NCBI RefSeq assembly: GCF_050379415.1
Contig: NZ_JBNRLS010000001.1
Location: 124,001 to 188,000, forward strand
DNA: 64,000 nt
Origin: Marinobacter sp050379415
GTDB taxonomy: Bacteria; Pseudomonadota; Gammaproteobacteria; Pseudomonadales; Oleiphilaceae
Direction: 5' to 3'
Both the position numbers and the translations under genes were made by a program. Under the pieces are notes generated by a model. That model had not been told where the DNA came from, made no database searches, and saw only the letters and a list, made by a program, of their open reading frames with translations. Shown here piece after piece: positions 45,088 through 52,975 of the stretch. Position 1 is the first letter of the stretch, and each line of letters opens with the position of its first letter.

Positions 45088-47139
45088 TTAGAGCGCGTAG
45101 AACAGCATCGGAATAAAGGCGACCAGCAGGAGTGTCGGCCCCATCACCGCCAGGGGCAGCAGGAGACGCTCATAGCGGTGCCAGAAGGAACCGGTGCGCT
45201 CGGCAGCAAGCACTTCCGTCTCCCCGACCACCTGTCGGGTCAGGAGGTGGTTCAACGCCACTGGCGGGCTGAGGTATCCCAGCTCGAAGGCGACGAGACA
45301 CACAATCCAGAAATGCAGCGGATCGATACCCAGCTGGATCGCAGGTTGGGCAATGGTGGCGGAGACCAGAATGACAGCACCAAACGGGTCCATCACCATA
45401 CCGATAACGGTCAGCATCACGACAATCACCAGCATGGCAATCCAGGGACTGGTGAGGTCCTCCGGGAACAGCGCATGGACAATATCCGAACGCTCCAGGA
45501 TGCCGCCGAGACAGATCGAGAAGCCGATCAGTGCCAGCAGCGCCCCGATATGCACCGCGGAATCACTGGCGGCGGCGGAACTCCGGCTCCAGAACGCCTG
45601 GGCCCGGGTCTCACCGTCTTCCCGGCTGTCCCTGCCGGCATCCAGTAGCACCAGCGCCAGCATCACCAGCGGCAGGATCAACGGCGCACTGTACTCGTTG
45701 AACTTCAGCCCCAGGATGATCCAGATCGCCACGATCACAATGGCGCCCACGACCACGTAGGGCAGCAATGCCCGGGTCTCACCGAGGGCCGCGCGGAAGG
45801 CGCCCGGTGCCGGACGGGGCTTCCAGTTGCCCTCGGTCTTGCACACGATCAGCGAAAACAGACTGGCGGACATCAGGAATACCCAGAAGCCCCAGCTGTA
45901 CATCTCCGTGGTTGTGACCTCCTTGTTCAAGGCCGCCACCACAACAATCAGCAAACAAGGATTGAGGACGACCCCCAGACTGCCGGACATGGCAGTGGTG
46001 GCGAGTGAGAGCTGGCGCCCAGCGCCGGCACGGCGCAGTTCATCGTAAACGACGCCACCGACCGCCAGGATGAAGATGCCCGAAGCACCGGTAAATGCAG
46101 TCGGAAAAGCCGTGGAAAATATGATCACCGAGGCAAGCAGCGGCGCCGGCAGGTGGAACGGCTTGATGACGTTCAGCAGCAGCTCCGGAATCCGGGTCTG
46201 TTTGAGCATCATGCCCACCAGCACATACAGGCCGATGTTGATGAACATCGACGACAGGTTGGACATCATTCCGAAGTAGATAGCCAGGCCCGACGCATAA
46301 CCGTCCACCAGGAAGAAGTAGCTCATGGCAATCAGGCCCATACCGCAGTACAGCGGGATCACCAGGCCCGAGGACGCGCTCAGCTTGCCGGGACGGATCC
46401 GGTCCGGAATGTTCAGGAACCGGGTCGCGTTGATCACCATGAACAGTCCGAACACGCCGGCCCAGGCATACTGCAGACTCATGGTGTCATCCGAGCCCGG
46501 CGAGGTGGCGAGCTTGCCGAGATAGGCATTCAGGGACAGCACCATCAGTCCGTTGACCACAAACTGCACGCCCTGGCTCAACCGCCATTCGGCCCGGTTC
46601 CGTGGCAACCGGAGCGCAATGTGGTCGGTGTCCAGCGCAGCTATCGCCGCCGCCATGGCAAACATGGCAATGAACAGGTATTTGGTGAGCTCGATGTTAT
46701 CGAGCAGGAACTCGGCGAGCCCCTGTTCCACCGTCTTGAACATACCCAGCGCCGGGGTTGCGTGCTTCAGGTTCTGCTCGTAGACCGCATATTGCTGCTG
46801 ACACAGCTCGAGGTTGCTCTCCAGGGACTTGCGAATCGCCTCCGGATTGGGCGGCGAACTGAACAGATCGTCGGGGTCGGGCTTGTAGGCAGCCACCCGT
46901 TTGGCCACCTCCGCCTCGATATCCATTTCCAGCTGGCACGAGGGTTCCGTGGCATCCGGATTCAGCAGGTAGTAATTCGGCCAGGTCTGCTCACCCACCC
47001 AAAGCAACCGGGAATGCAGGGAATTCCCCATCCCCAACAACAGGGTGAACAACAGCAGTAGCAGGAGGACTGCCCCGTGCATGCGATGCACGGGGTAGAG
47101 CGTCCTTGCGGCCGGAGCGGTCAGTGCTCGCCAGTTCAT
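45088..47139 (-). CDS. TRAP-type transporter permease, DctQ-DctM-like fusion
   Basis: A 683-residue inner-membrane protein. After a first membrane helix (about 22-38) comes a periplasmic-looking segment of about 110 residues with cysteines and coiled character. A four-helix DctQ-like part follows (about 150-260), then a long DctM-like part with FTGASGIFILAVGGVVYDELRRAG and, near the end, LGYLSPPVALNHLL. The fused small and large subunits and the periplasmic insert are unusual for TRAP systems. It starts 15 bases after the binding-protein gene. Substrate unknown. Confidence 0.82.
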   Translation of the reverse strand: MNWRALTAPAARTLYPVHRMHGAVLLLLLLFTLLLGMGNSLHSRLLWVGEQTWPNYYLLNPDATEPSCQLEMDIEAEVAKRVAAYKPDPDDLFSSPPNPEAIRKSLESNLELCQQQYAVYEQNLKHATPALGMFKTVEQGLAEFLLDNIELTKYLFIAMFAMAAAIAALDTDHIALRLPRNRAEWRLSQGVQFVVNGLMVLSLNAYLGKLATSPGSDDTMSLQYAWAGVFGLFMVINATRFLNIPDRIRPGKLSASSGLVIPLYCGMGLIAMSYFFLVDGYASGLAIYFGMMSNLSSMFINIGLYVLVGMMLKQTRIPELLLNVIKPFHLPAPLLASVIIFSTAFPTAFTGASGIFILAVGGVVYDELRRAGAGRQLSLATTAMSGSLGVVLNPCLLIVVVAALNKEVTTTEMYSWGFWVFLMSASLFSLIVCKTEGNWKPRPAPGAFRAALGETRALLPYVVVGAIVIVAIWIILGLKFNEYSAPLILPLVMLALVLLDAGRDSREDGETRAQAFWSRSSAAASDSAVHIGALLALIGFSICLGGILERSDIVHALFPEDLTSPWIAMLVIVVMLTVIGMVMDPFGAVILVSATIAQPAIQLGIDPLHFWIVCLVAFELGYLSPPVALNHLLTRQVVGETEVLAAERTGSFWHRYERLLLPLAVMGPTLLLVAFIPMLFYAL

Positions 47140-47154
47140 GAGTATCCCGCCCTG

Positions 47155-48165
47155 TTATTCGCGGTTGGCCGCGGTGCACTCGGCAGCCGAAGGATTGCTG
47201 GCGCAGCGGATCTTGCTGAGCAGGCTCATCATCTTCGGATGGTAAACGTCCGGGGCACCGTTAAGGCCGTCCCGCATCTCAATGCGGTTCTCACGGAACA
47301 TCTCCTGGTAGCCTCGAATGTCCTTCTCGGGGATCCGGACCCATTTTTCATCCGGAATCGCCGCTTCCTGGCCCTTAACGAGGTTCATGGCCTGCGGGAA
47401 CATACCCCAGGCAACTTCACGGGCTTTCTGGGCGGTTTCGTCATCCAGGACGTCATCGCGGGCGACCATCTGAAGCGTCAGTTGCGCCAGCGGATAATCC
47501 ACAACACCACCCTTGTCACCGATGCCCTTGTAAAGCTCCAGAGCCTCATAGGCGAACGCCGGCGCGTAGGCGGTATCGACAGAGCCGTTGTTGAACTTGC
47601 CGGCAAAGTTGGTGATGTCGGACGGCACAACCGTCGCTTTCACGTAGTTCACCATGTGAATGGCGTCTTTCTGGTAGTCCAGGGTCGCCATGCGCTTGCC
47701 GGCCAGTTCGCCGGCGGTGTCGATGCTGCGGTCGTTCACAAAGAGATAACCCGCACCCACCGGAATGATACCCAGCACCTCATAGCCGTTGTCTTTCATC
47801 AGCGGCGCCGCTTTCGGCTGCGCCAGGGTCGCCAGCAGGGTCTTCAGGTTGTCATAGGTGGGAATGGCGCCTACGGCACTGATGCTGCCGGTGAACTTGT
47901 TGAACGGACGTATCCGGATATCGGTTGCTGCCACCGCATCACACTGGCCGGCATTGAAGTCACCAATGGCCACACCCTCATCGGTGTAGGGCTTCAGTTC
48001 GAAGTCCACCCCGTGGCCCTTCATCTCCAGGGCGTAATCCTTGACGAAATTGTAGAAGTCACCGTTGGCACCAATGACATCGAACACACACATCGAAACA
48101 CTCTGTGCCGATGCAAAAGGAGATGCTGCTACCAGGGCCATGGCGGTTAGGGATTTGCGGATCAT
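47155..48165 (-). CDS. AdeT-like putative periplasmic solute-binding protein
   Basis: A 336-residue exported protein with a signal peptide ending ASA (about residue 20). The mature part, SMCVFDVIGANGDFYNFVKDYAL, a GQCDAVAATDIRIRPFNKFTGSI region and VSTAYAPAF-like stretch (VDTAYAPAFAYEALELYKG), resembles the AdeT family. These were once annotated as efflux components but look like TRAP-type binding proteins. Four cysteines are spaced to form disulfides. It is sandwiched between a lipoprotein gene and the fused permease, so it is probably the receptor of that transporter. Confidence 0.8.
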   Translation of the reverse strand: MIRKSLTAMALVAASPFASAQSVSMCVFDVIGANGDFYNFVKDYALEMKGHGVDFELKPYTDEGVAIGDFNAGQCDAVAATDIRIRPFNKFTGSISAVGAIPTYDNLKTLLATLAQPKAAPLMKDNGYEVLGIIPVGAGYLFVNDRSIDTAGELAGKRMATLDYQKDAIHMVNYVKATVVPSDITNFAGKFNNGSVDTAYAPAFAYEALELYKGIGDKGGVVDYPLAQLTLQMVARDDVLDDETAQKAREVAWGMFPQAMNLVKGQEAAIPDEKWVRIPEKDIRGYQEMFRENRIEMRDGLNGAPDVYHPKMMSLLSKIRCASNPSAAECTAANRE

Positions 48166-48224
48166 ATCGACCTCCGGGTCATTCTTGTGTTTATCGGTTG
48201 TTCAGAGGGTGGTGACAGCCTGCC

Positions 48225-49289
48225 TCAGAGCAGGCCATCCAGACTCATTGTTTCTACATTCTCGGTTTCCCGCTCAGGGCTCATCTTGCCGAAGAAGGTC
48301 TGCGGGGTGCGGTAGCCGTAATTGGCGGTCCAGTGTTTGTCTGACGAGAACCAGACTACGTCGGCGGCAACCTCATCTACCAGACGGTACTCGTCCCAGA
48401 CCTCGACGGTTGCATTGGCCTCAGCGAAAGAGGCGATGGCCTCTTCGAGCTTGTCCGGGCGACCAAAGGTTTCGGCAGCCACAACCTGGAGGGCATGGGG
48501 AACACGTATGCCTTTTTCTATGCCCAGCTCGGAGCTGTGTTCAAGCACCTCCCAGGGGTCAGGGGACAATGCCGGTTTGGTATCCGGGAGCAGCAACCAG
48601 ACCAGGGCACGAATCGCATTGGGCGTCCCCCCCCACTTTTCGTTGTCCAGGCAGGTAGCAGCACGCTCGGCCTGGGGCGCGATGTTTCTGGGAACACCCG
48701 CCATCGCACCGGAGTTGGCATCGTTCACGATAGCTTGCATGCCGGTCAGCAGGCCCATCAGGAAGGTGAGTTCGTCCTGCTCACTGAACAGGAAAGGACA
48801 CTCCAGCGGCTCGGCCGAAGGGTCAAATTCATAGGCCGCCATAGCCCTCTGGAACGAGGCATACCGGCGCTTGGCGGTTAGGGCGTTCAGGCGTTTTGCT
48901 TCTTCCCTGGCATCCTTTGCGGCCTCGACATTGCCCTGGTAGTCCGCCCTCAGGTAGGCAAGCTCCGCCTCCCAGGCCTTGTATTCGGCACAGTTACCCG
49001 CCAGCAGCATCAGCAGGGAACCGGTGCTGTCTGGTGCATCGGTCACCCGGGAGAAAGAATAGAGCAGCGGATCAATGCCCTCACCCAGTGCGCAAGCCAT
49101 CCGGGGATCGGACATCTGCAGCACATAAGGGGTGGCCTCACCCTCGGAATAGTTTGAGAGCACCACACCAGTGGTGGTGTAAATGGGATTCGCGGAACAG
49201 CCGGCAAGCAGGATCAGAGCCCCGGCGGTCAGAAGTTTCGAAGAAGCCACGCGACTGCGGCGGTATAAGGTAACCAGAGTGGAAATCAT
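48225..49289 (-). CDS. Lipoprotein of a TRAP-type transport operon, function unknown
   Basis: A 354-residue protein with lipobox LLAGC (Cys31) after an arginine-containing N-terminus. The mature part is helical-looking with a coiled segment (KAWEAELAYLRADYQGNVEAAKDAREE, given in part) and paired cysteines. AGGG lies seven bases before the ATG. Gene order lipoprotein, binding protein, permease on one strand with short gaps argues for a joint role. I do not recognise a domain; a TatT-like accessory function is only a guess. Confidence 0.75.
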   Translation of the reverse strand: MISTLVTLYRRSRVASSKLLTAGALILLAGCSANPIYTTTGVVLSNYSEGEATPYVLQMSDPRMACALGEGIDPLLYSFSRVTDAPDSTGSLLMLLAGNCAEYKAWEAELAYLRADYQGNVEAAKDAREEAKRLNALTAKRRYASFQRAMAAYEFDPSAEPLECPFLFSEQDELTFLMGLLTGMQAIVNDANSGAMAGVPRNIAPQAERAATCLDNEKWGGTPNAIRALVWLLLPDTKPALSPDPWEVLEHSSELGIEKGIRVPHALQVVAAETFGRPDKLEEAIASFAEANATVEVWDEYRLVDEVAADVVWFSSDKHWTANYGYRTPQTFFGKMSPERETENVETMSLDGLL

Positions 49290-49661
49290 AATTCGCCCTG
49301 CTTTGCATTGTTTTTATAGATTGAGGGTACCCATCCAGGTGCCCGTCCGATTTCTGATGACGTAACGTCGCACCAAAAGGTTTCCCTACCCTCGTCGTCC
49401 ACGGCTGCAAGGATGCGATCAAAACTGTCAGACAAAAATGGCTCGAATGCCGAAGCGGATATGCCGATGAGGCCAATGGCCCTCATGGAAAGGACTGCAT
49501 GTCCATTTTTTTGATACGTATCAATGCATTCAGAGTAACAGTACGTTTGGGCGTGTCGCCTCGCCGGTAGGCGAACGAAGAATATCACAGCCAAAGCCCG
49601 GAACCTTTTGCCGGTTCGCCCCGTTCCCTGCGTTGCCAAAACAACAAAAGAAGGCGAAACG
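49290..49661. other. Divergent regulatory interval between lipoprotein and acylase genes
   Basis: This 372-base stretch holds no gene I trust. It contains a perfect FNR/Anr-type palindrome at 49511-49524, a six-base-pair hairpin (TCGCCT...AGGCGA, about 49556-49574) and a minus-strand open frame of 66 codons that overlaps the next start codon but has no ribosome binding site. It must carry the promoters of the transporter operon (left) and the acylase (right). Confidence 0.6.
49511..49524. promoter_or_regulatory. FNR/Anr-type box
   Basis: TTGATACGTATCAA is a perfect 14-base palindrome and equals the FNR/Anr consensus TTGAT-N4-ATCAA without a mismatch. It lies 222 bases from the transporter-operon start and 138 bases from the acylase start. 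No convincing -10 box sits at the class II distance on either side, so the direction of control is open. Confidence 0.6.
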
Positions 49662-52151
49662 ATGATGAACCCGAAACAAGCCATTCCACTGGCACTGATT
49701 CCCTTTATCCTGGCAGGCTGCATTTCCGACAGTGACACGCCTCCCTCACCCGCCCCGGGAGACAATACCGAGATTGCGGGAGACAACAAGACCCTTTATC
49801 GGGCGACACTCAGGCGCACATCTTTCGGCATTCCTCATATCGAGGCAGAGGACTTCTCCAGCCTCGGTTACGCCTATGGCTACGCACAGGCTGAGGACAA
49901 CCTGTGTCTGCTCGCTGAAGACACCCTGACCATCCGGGGCTTGCGATCCCGGTATCTTGGCCCGGAAGGACCATACAGCATTCCCTCCAACGGGGCCTCC
50001 ACAACCAACCTGAATGCGGACTTCTTCTGGCGTACCACCCTGACCGATGAAGCCATTGCGCCTTTCAAGTCAAACAGTGACCCGGAGGTGCTGGAAGCCT
50101 CGAAAGGCTATGTGGACGGATTCAACCGTTATCTATCGGAAGTGCGGGACGGCCGGCACCCGGGCCGGCACGAGGCCTGCCGTGACGAGGAGTGGCTGTT
50201 CGCCCTGGAAGAGCAGGACATGTACCGGCGCTATCTTCGGCTTGCGGTGCTGGCAAGCTCCTCGGTATTCGTCGATGGTATAGCCACTGCGCAACCACCG
50301 GAAACCACCGATACCACTCTGCCCACCGCCGAGGATCTGCTCTCGGCCCTGGAGGGCGAGGGTAGCGAAAGCCTGCCCTTCCCCTTCAGCGCGGAACTCC
50401 CGATTGGCAGCAACATGTATGGCCTTTCAGCAGAAGCAAGCCGGACTGGCGAATCAATGCTGTTCGGCAACCCGCACTTTCCCTGGGAGAAAACGGAACG
50501 CCTTTATCTGGCCCACCTGAAGGTCGGCAACGACACCGAAATCATGGGGGCGGCGTTGTATGGCCTGCCCGCTGTCCTTATCGGTTTCAACGAGCATTTT
50601 GCCTGGAGCCACACGGTATCCACGGCCTACAGGTTCACCTTCTACGAGCTCACTCTGAACCCGGCAGATCCGACTCAATACCTGTACGAGGGTGAATATG
50701 TCGATATGGAAAGCTCCGATATCACCATTGAAGTACTGGAAGAGGATGGCACCGTCGGAGAACGCACCCGCACCCTGTATCGGTCGAAGTACGGCCCGAT
50801 GCTGACCTTCGAGGCCGCTGGTGTTCCGGTGCTGAACTGGTCGTCCCTGAAGGCCTACACACTCCGTGATGCCAATGCGGAAAATGACCGCCTGCTGAAT
50901 CAGTTCTTCCGCTGGAACCAGGCCGACAGCTTTGAGGAATTCGTCCAACTGCATGCCAGTGTCTTGGGTGTGCCCTGGGTCAATACTGTGGCGACCGGCC
51001 CGGGACAGCAGGCGTACTACGGCGATGTGACGGTCGTACCGAACGTACCGGATGACAAGGCCACGGTTTGCGCCACCGCCCTGTCCCCGGTTTTCGACCA
51101 ACTCGCGCCGGGGCTGCCGATCCTGGATGGTTCCCGGGCCGATTGTGAGTGGGACACCGACCCCGATGCACCGGCCGCCGGCATCTTCGGGCCAGCCAAC
51201 CTCCCGACCCTCCGCCGGGACGACTGGGTACACAACTGCAACGACAGCTACTGGGTTACCAACCCGGAAGAACCGCTTACCGGCTTCGCCGCAATCATCG
51301 GTGATGAGGAGACAGCACGGACCCTGAGGACCCGCAAATGCATGCAGCAGGTCCAGGATCGCCTGGACGGTACCGATGGGCTGGCCGGCAGCCTCGGCTT
51401 TGACCTCGCCAACCTCCAGTCCGTGGTACTCAATAGCAGCCTTCTGTCAGAGGAATTGGCGCGGCAGGATGTGCTGGACGCTTACTGTCCGTCAGGCACG
51501 TTACTGAGCAGCTCCGGCCAGCCGGTGGACATTTCAGCCGCCTGCGAGGTGTTGCGGCAGTGGGACGGGACCCACAACCTGGATTCCGTGGGAGGCCATA
51601 TCTGGCGGGAATTCTGGCGAGGTATTGACCCTTTGCCGGTCACCTCGCCGGACAAGTGGCTGTCTCCGTTCGATCCGAACGATCCAGTCAATACACCGGC
51701 GAATCTCAATGTGGCAAGCCCCCTGATCCAGACCGCCTTCGCCGATGGTGTGAAACGAATCCAGGACTCCCCGATTGCGCTGGATGCGGCCGTCCGGGAT
51801 ATCCAGTTGTCTGGAATCCACGACACGCCAATCCCGATTTTCGGAGGTGAGGGTTTCGAAGGCAGCTTTACCATCGCCAGTTCCCGCCCGAACGATCTGA
51901 CTGACGGCCGGTACGATGTGAACTATGGCAACAGCTATATCCAGACCGTCACCTGGCGGGAAAATGGCACGCCGAAGGCCGAGGGCTTTGTGACCTACTC
52001 CCAGTCCACCGATCCGGCCTCACCCTACTTCAAGGATATGACTCAGGCCTATTCCGAGAAGCAATGGATTGCCTTCCCGTATACCGAGGAAGCTATCCGC
52101 TCCGACCCGAACCTGGTGGAATACCGGCTCGTGGAACTGGCCCGCGACTGA
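49662..52151 (+). CDS. Penicillin acylase family (Ntn hydrolase) lipoprotein
   Basis: An 829-residue precursor. Lipobox ILAGC (Cys20) predicts membrane anchoring of the N-terminal chain. The first domain has RTSFGIPHIEAEDFSSLGYAYGYAQAEDN, split for length. The autocatalytic site is Gly249-Ser250 in LPIGSNMYGLS, so Ser250 would become the N-terminal nucleophile of the beta chain. FGNPHFPW and GFNEHFAWSHTVS supply the usual oxyanion and Asn-type contacts. Relatives include PvdQ and AHL acylases that cut fatty acyl amides; substrate unknown. ATG 49662 has AAGG upstream. Confidence 0.9.
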   Translation: MMNPKQAIPLALIPFILAGCISDSDTPPSPAPGDNTEIAGDNKTLYRATLRRTSFGIPHIEAEDFSSLGYAYGYAQAEDNLCLLAEDTLTIRGLRSRYLGPEGPYSIPSNGASTTNLNADFFWRTTLTDEAIAPFKSNSDPEVLEASKGYVDGFNRYLSEVRDGRHPGRHEACRDEEWLFALEEQDMYRRYLRLAVLASSSVFVDGIATAQPPETTDTTLPTAEDLLSALEGEGSESLPFPFSAELPIGSNMYGLSAEASRTGESMLFGNPHFPWEKTERLYLAHLKVGNDTEIMGAALYGLPAVLIGFNEHFAWSHTVSTAYRFTFYELTLNPADPTQYLYEGEYVDMESSDITIEVLEEDGTVGERTRTLYRSKYGPMLTFEAAGVPVLNWSSLKAYTLRDANAENDRLLNQFFRWNQADSFEEFVQLHASVLGVPWVNTVATGPGQQAYYGDVTVVPNVPDDKATVCATALSPVFDQLAPGLPILDGSRADCEWDTDPDAPAAGIFGPANLPTLRRDDWVHNCNDSYWVTNPEEPLTGFAAIIGDEETARTLRTRKCMQQVQDRLDGTDGLAGSLGFDLANLQSVVLNSSLLSEELARQDVLDAYCPSGTLLSSSGQPVDISAACEVLRQWDGTHNLDSVGGHIWREFWRGIDPLPVTSPDKWLSPFDPNDPVNTPANLNVASPLIQTAFADGVKRIQDSPIALDAAVRDIQLSGIHDTPIPIFGGEGFEGSFTIASSRPNDLTDGRYDVNYGNSYIQTVTWRENGTPKAEGFVTYSQSTDPASPYFKDMTQAYSEKQWIAFPYTEEAIRSDPNLVEYRLVELARD

Positions 52152-52166
52152 TCCACGCCAGAACGA

Positions 52167-52194
52167 ACAAAGGGCCCTATCCGGGGCCCTTTGT
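52167..52194. terminator. Hairpin terminator between acylase and tetR genes
   Basis: Perfect 11-base-pair stem (52167-52177 with 52184-52194), six-base loop, with A-rich and T-rich outer ends, between two convergent genes. The T tract is short, so termination may be partial. Confidence 0.75.
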
Positions 52195-52211
52195 CTGACA
52201 CGAAACCCCAT

Positions 52212-52835
52212 TCAGGGCGTTGCCGGAAATCCGAGCATGGCCATGATCTGATCGGTCAAACCGTCCAGGGTCAAACCACCCCGCTCCGGCCGGTACCAGG
52301 TCACTGTCCAGCTCAGTGCTCCGGTCAGCATACGGCGAACCACGAACGGGTCCGCCAGCAGACGCTTTTGCTCACGCAACGTTCCAAGCACATCCAGCCA
52401 GAGCGCTTCATAGATATCCCGAAGCTCCAGAACTTCTGCCTGGGAATCCGCGGAAAGACTGCGCCACTCGAAAACCAGAACCGCCATGGCTTCGCCGGTC
52501 TGGCCATTGATGGACTCCAGCTCTGCCCGAACCAATGCCCGGAGCTTGTCTTTCGGTGTTTCCGCCACTTCCATGGCCGCCTGCATCAGGGCGGTGTTCA
52601 GCCGGATCGTCTCCACCATCACCGCCTTCAGGATTTCCTCCTTGGTGCGGAAATGATGGAACAGGCTGCCGGACTGGATGCCCACGGCGGCGGCGAGATC
52701 CCGGACCGTGGTGCGTTCATATCCCTTTTCCCGGAACAACCGCGCCGCTTCCTTCAGCAACCGGCCGCGGGCGCCTTGTGGGTCGGAAACGAGGTTTTCG
52801 GCGATGAGAGACTGGAGGATCTGGTTCTGGCTCAC
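52212..52835 (-). CDS. atuR: TetR family repressor, probable AtuR
   Basis: A 207-residue regulator. The helix-turn-helix (about residues 24-70) reads LLKEAARLFREKGYERTTVRDLA, then IQSGSLFHHFRTKEEIL. The C-terminal ligand domain is unassigned. The start is GTG 52835. It is divergent from atuA, and an 18-base dyad lies in the atuA promoter between them, as expected for repression of the atu operon, with a terpenoid acyl-CoA as the likely inducer (inference from the P. aeruginosa system). Confidence 0.8.
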   Translation of the reverse strand: MSQNQILQSLIAENLVSDPQGARGRLLKEAARLFREKGYERTTVRDLAAAVGIQSGSLFHHFRTKEEILKAVMVETIRLNTALMQAAMEVAETPKDKLRALVRAELESINGQTGEAMAVLVFEWRSLSADSQAEVLELRDIYEALWLDVLGTLREQKRLLADPFVVRRMLTGALSWTVTWYRPERGGLTLDGLTDQIMAMLGFPATP

Positions 52836-52888
52836 TAAGGCTATCCGGTTGGCTGATCAGGCCTTTTATACTACCTCAAATTTGTCTG

Positions 52889-52918
52889 TTTACAAACCAA
52901 GCGCTTGCTTGGTATTGT
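52889..52918 (+). promoter_or_regulatory. atuA promoter with embedded repressor operator
   Basis: A -35-like TTTACA (52889-52894) and -10-like TATTGT (52913-52918) are 18 bases apart. The spacer and the first base of the -10 are filled by the dyad ACCAAGC-gctt-GCTTGGT (52896-52913), of the type bound by TetR repressors of acyl-CoA catabolism. A bound dimer would block RNA polymerase. Confidence 0.65.
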
Positions 52919-52975
52919 CATTTCCATCCTCCGATAACCCCGCCGGATGCGGGCGACAAAGACAAGGCAGACAAG

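Noticed and set aside
49286..49486. 66-codon minus-strand frame whose TGA overlaps the ATG of the transporter lipoprotein
   Set aside because: The four-base overlap looks like translational coupling, but the frame has no ribosome binding site, no recognisable domain, and a class II start from the FNR box would begin inside it. The lipoprotein gene has its own AGGG.
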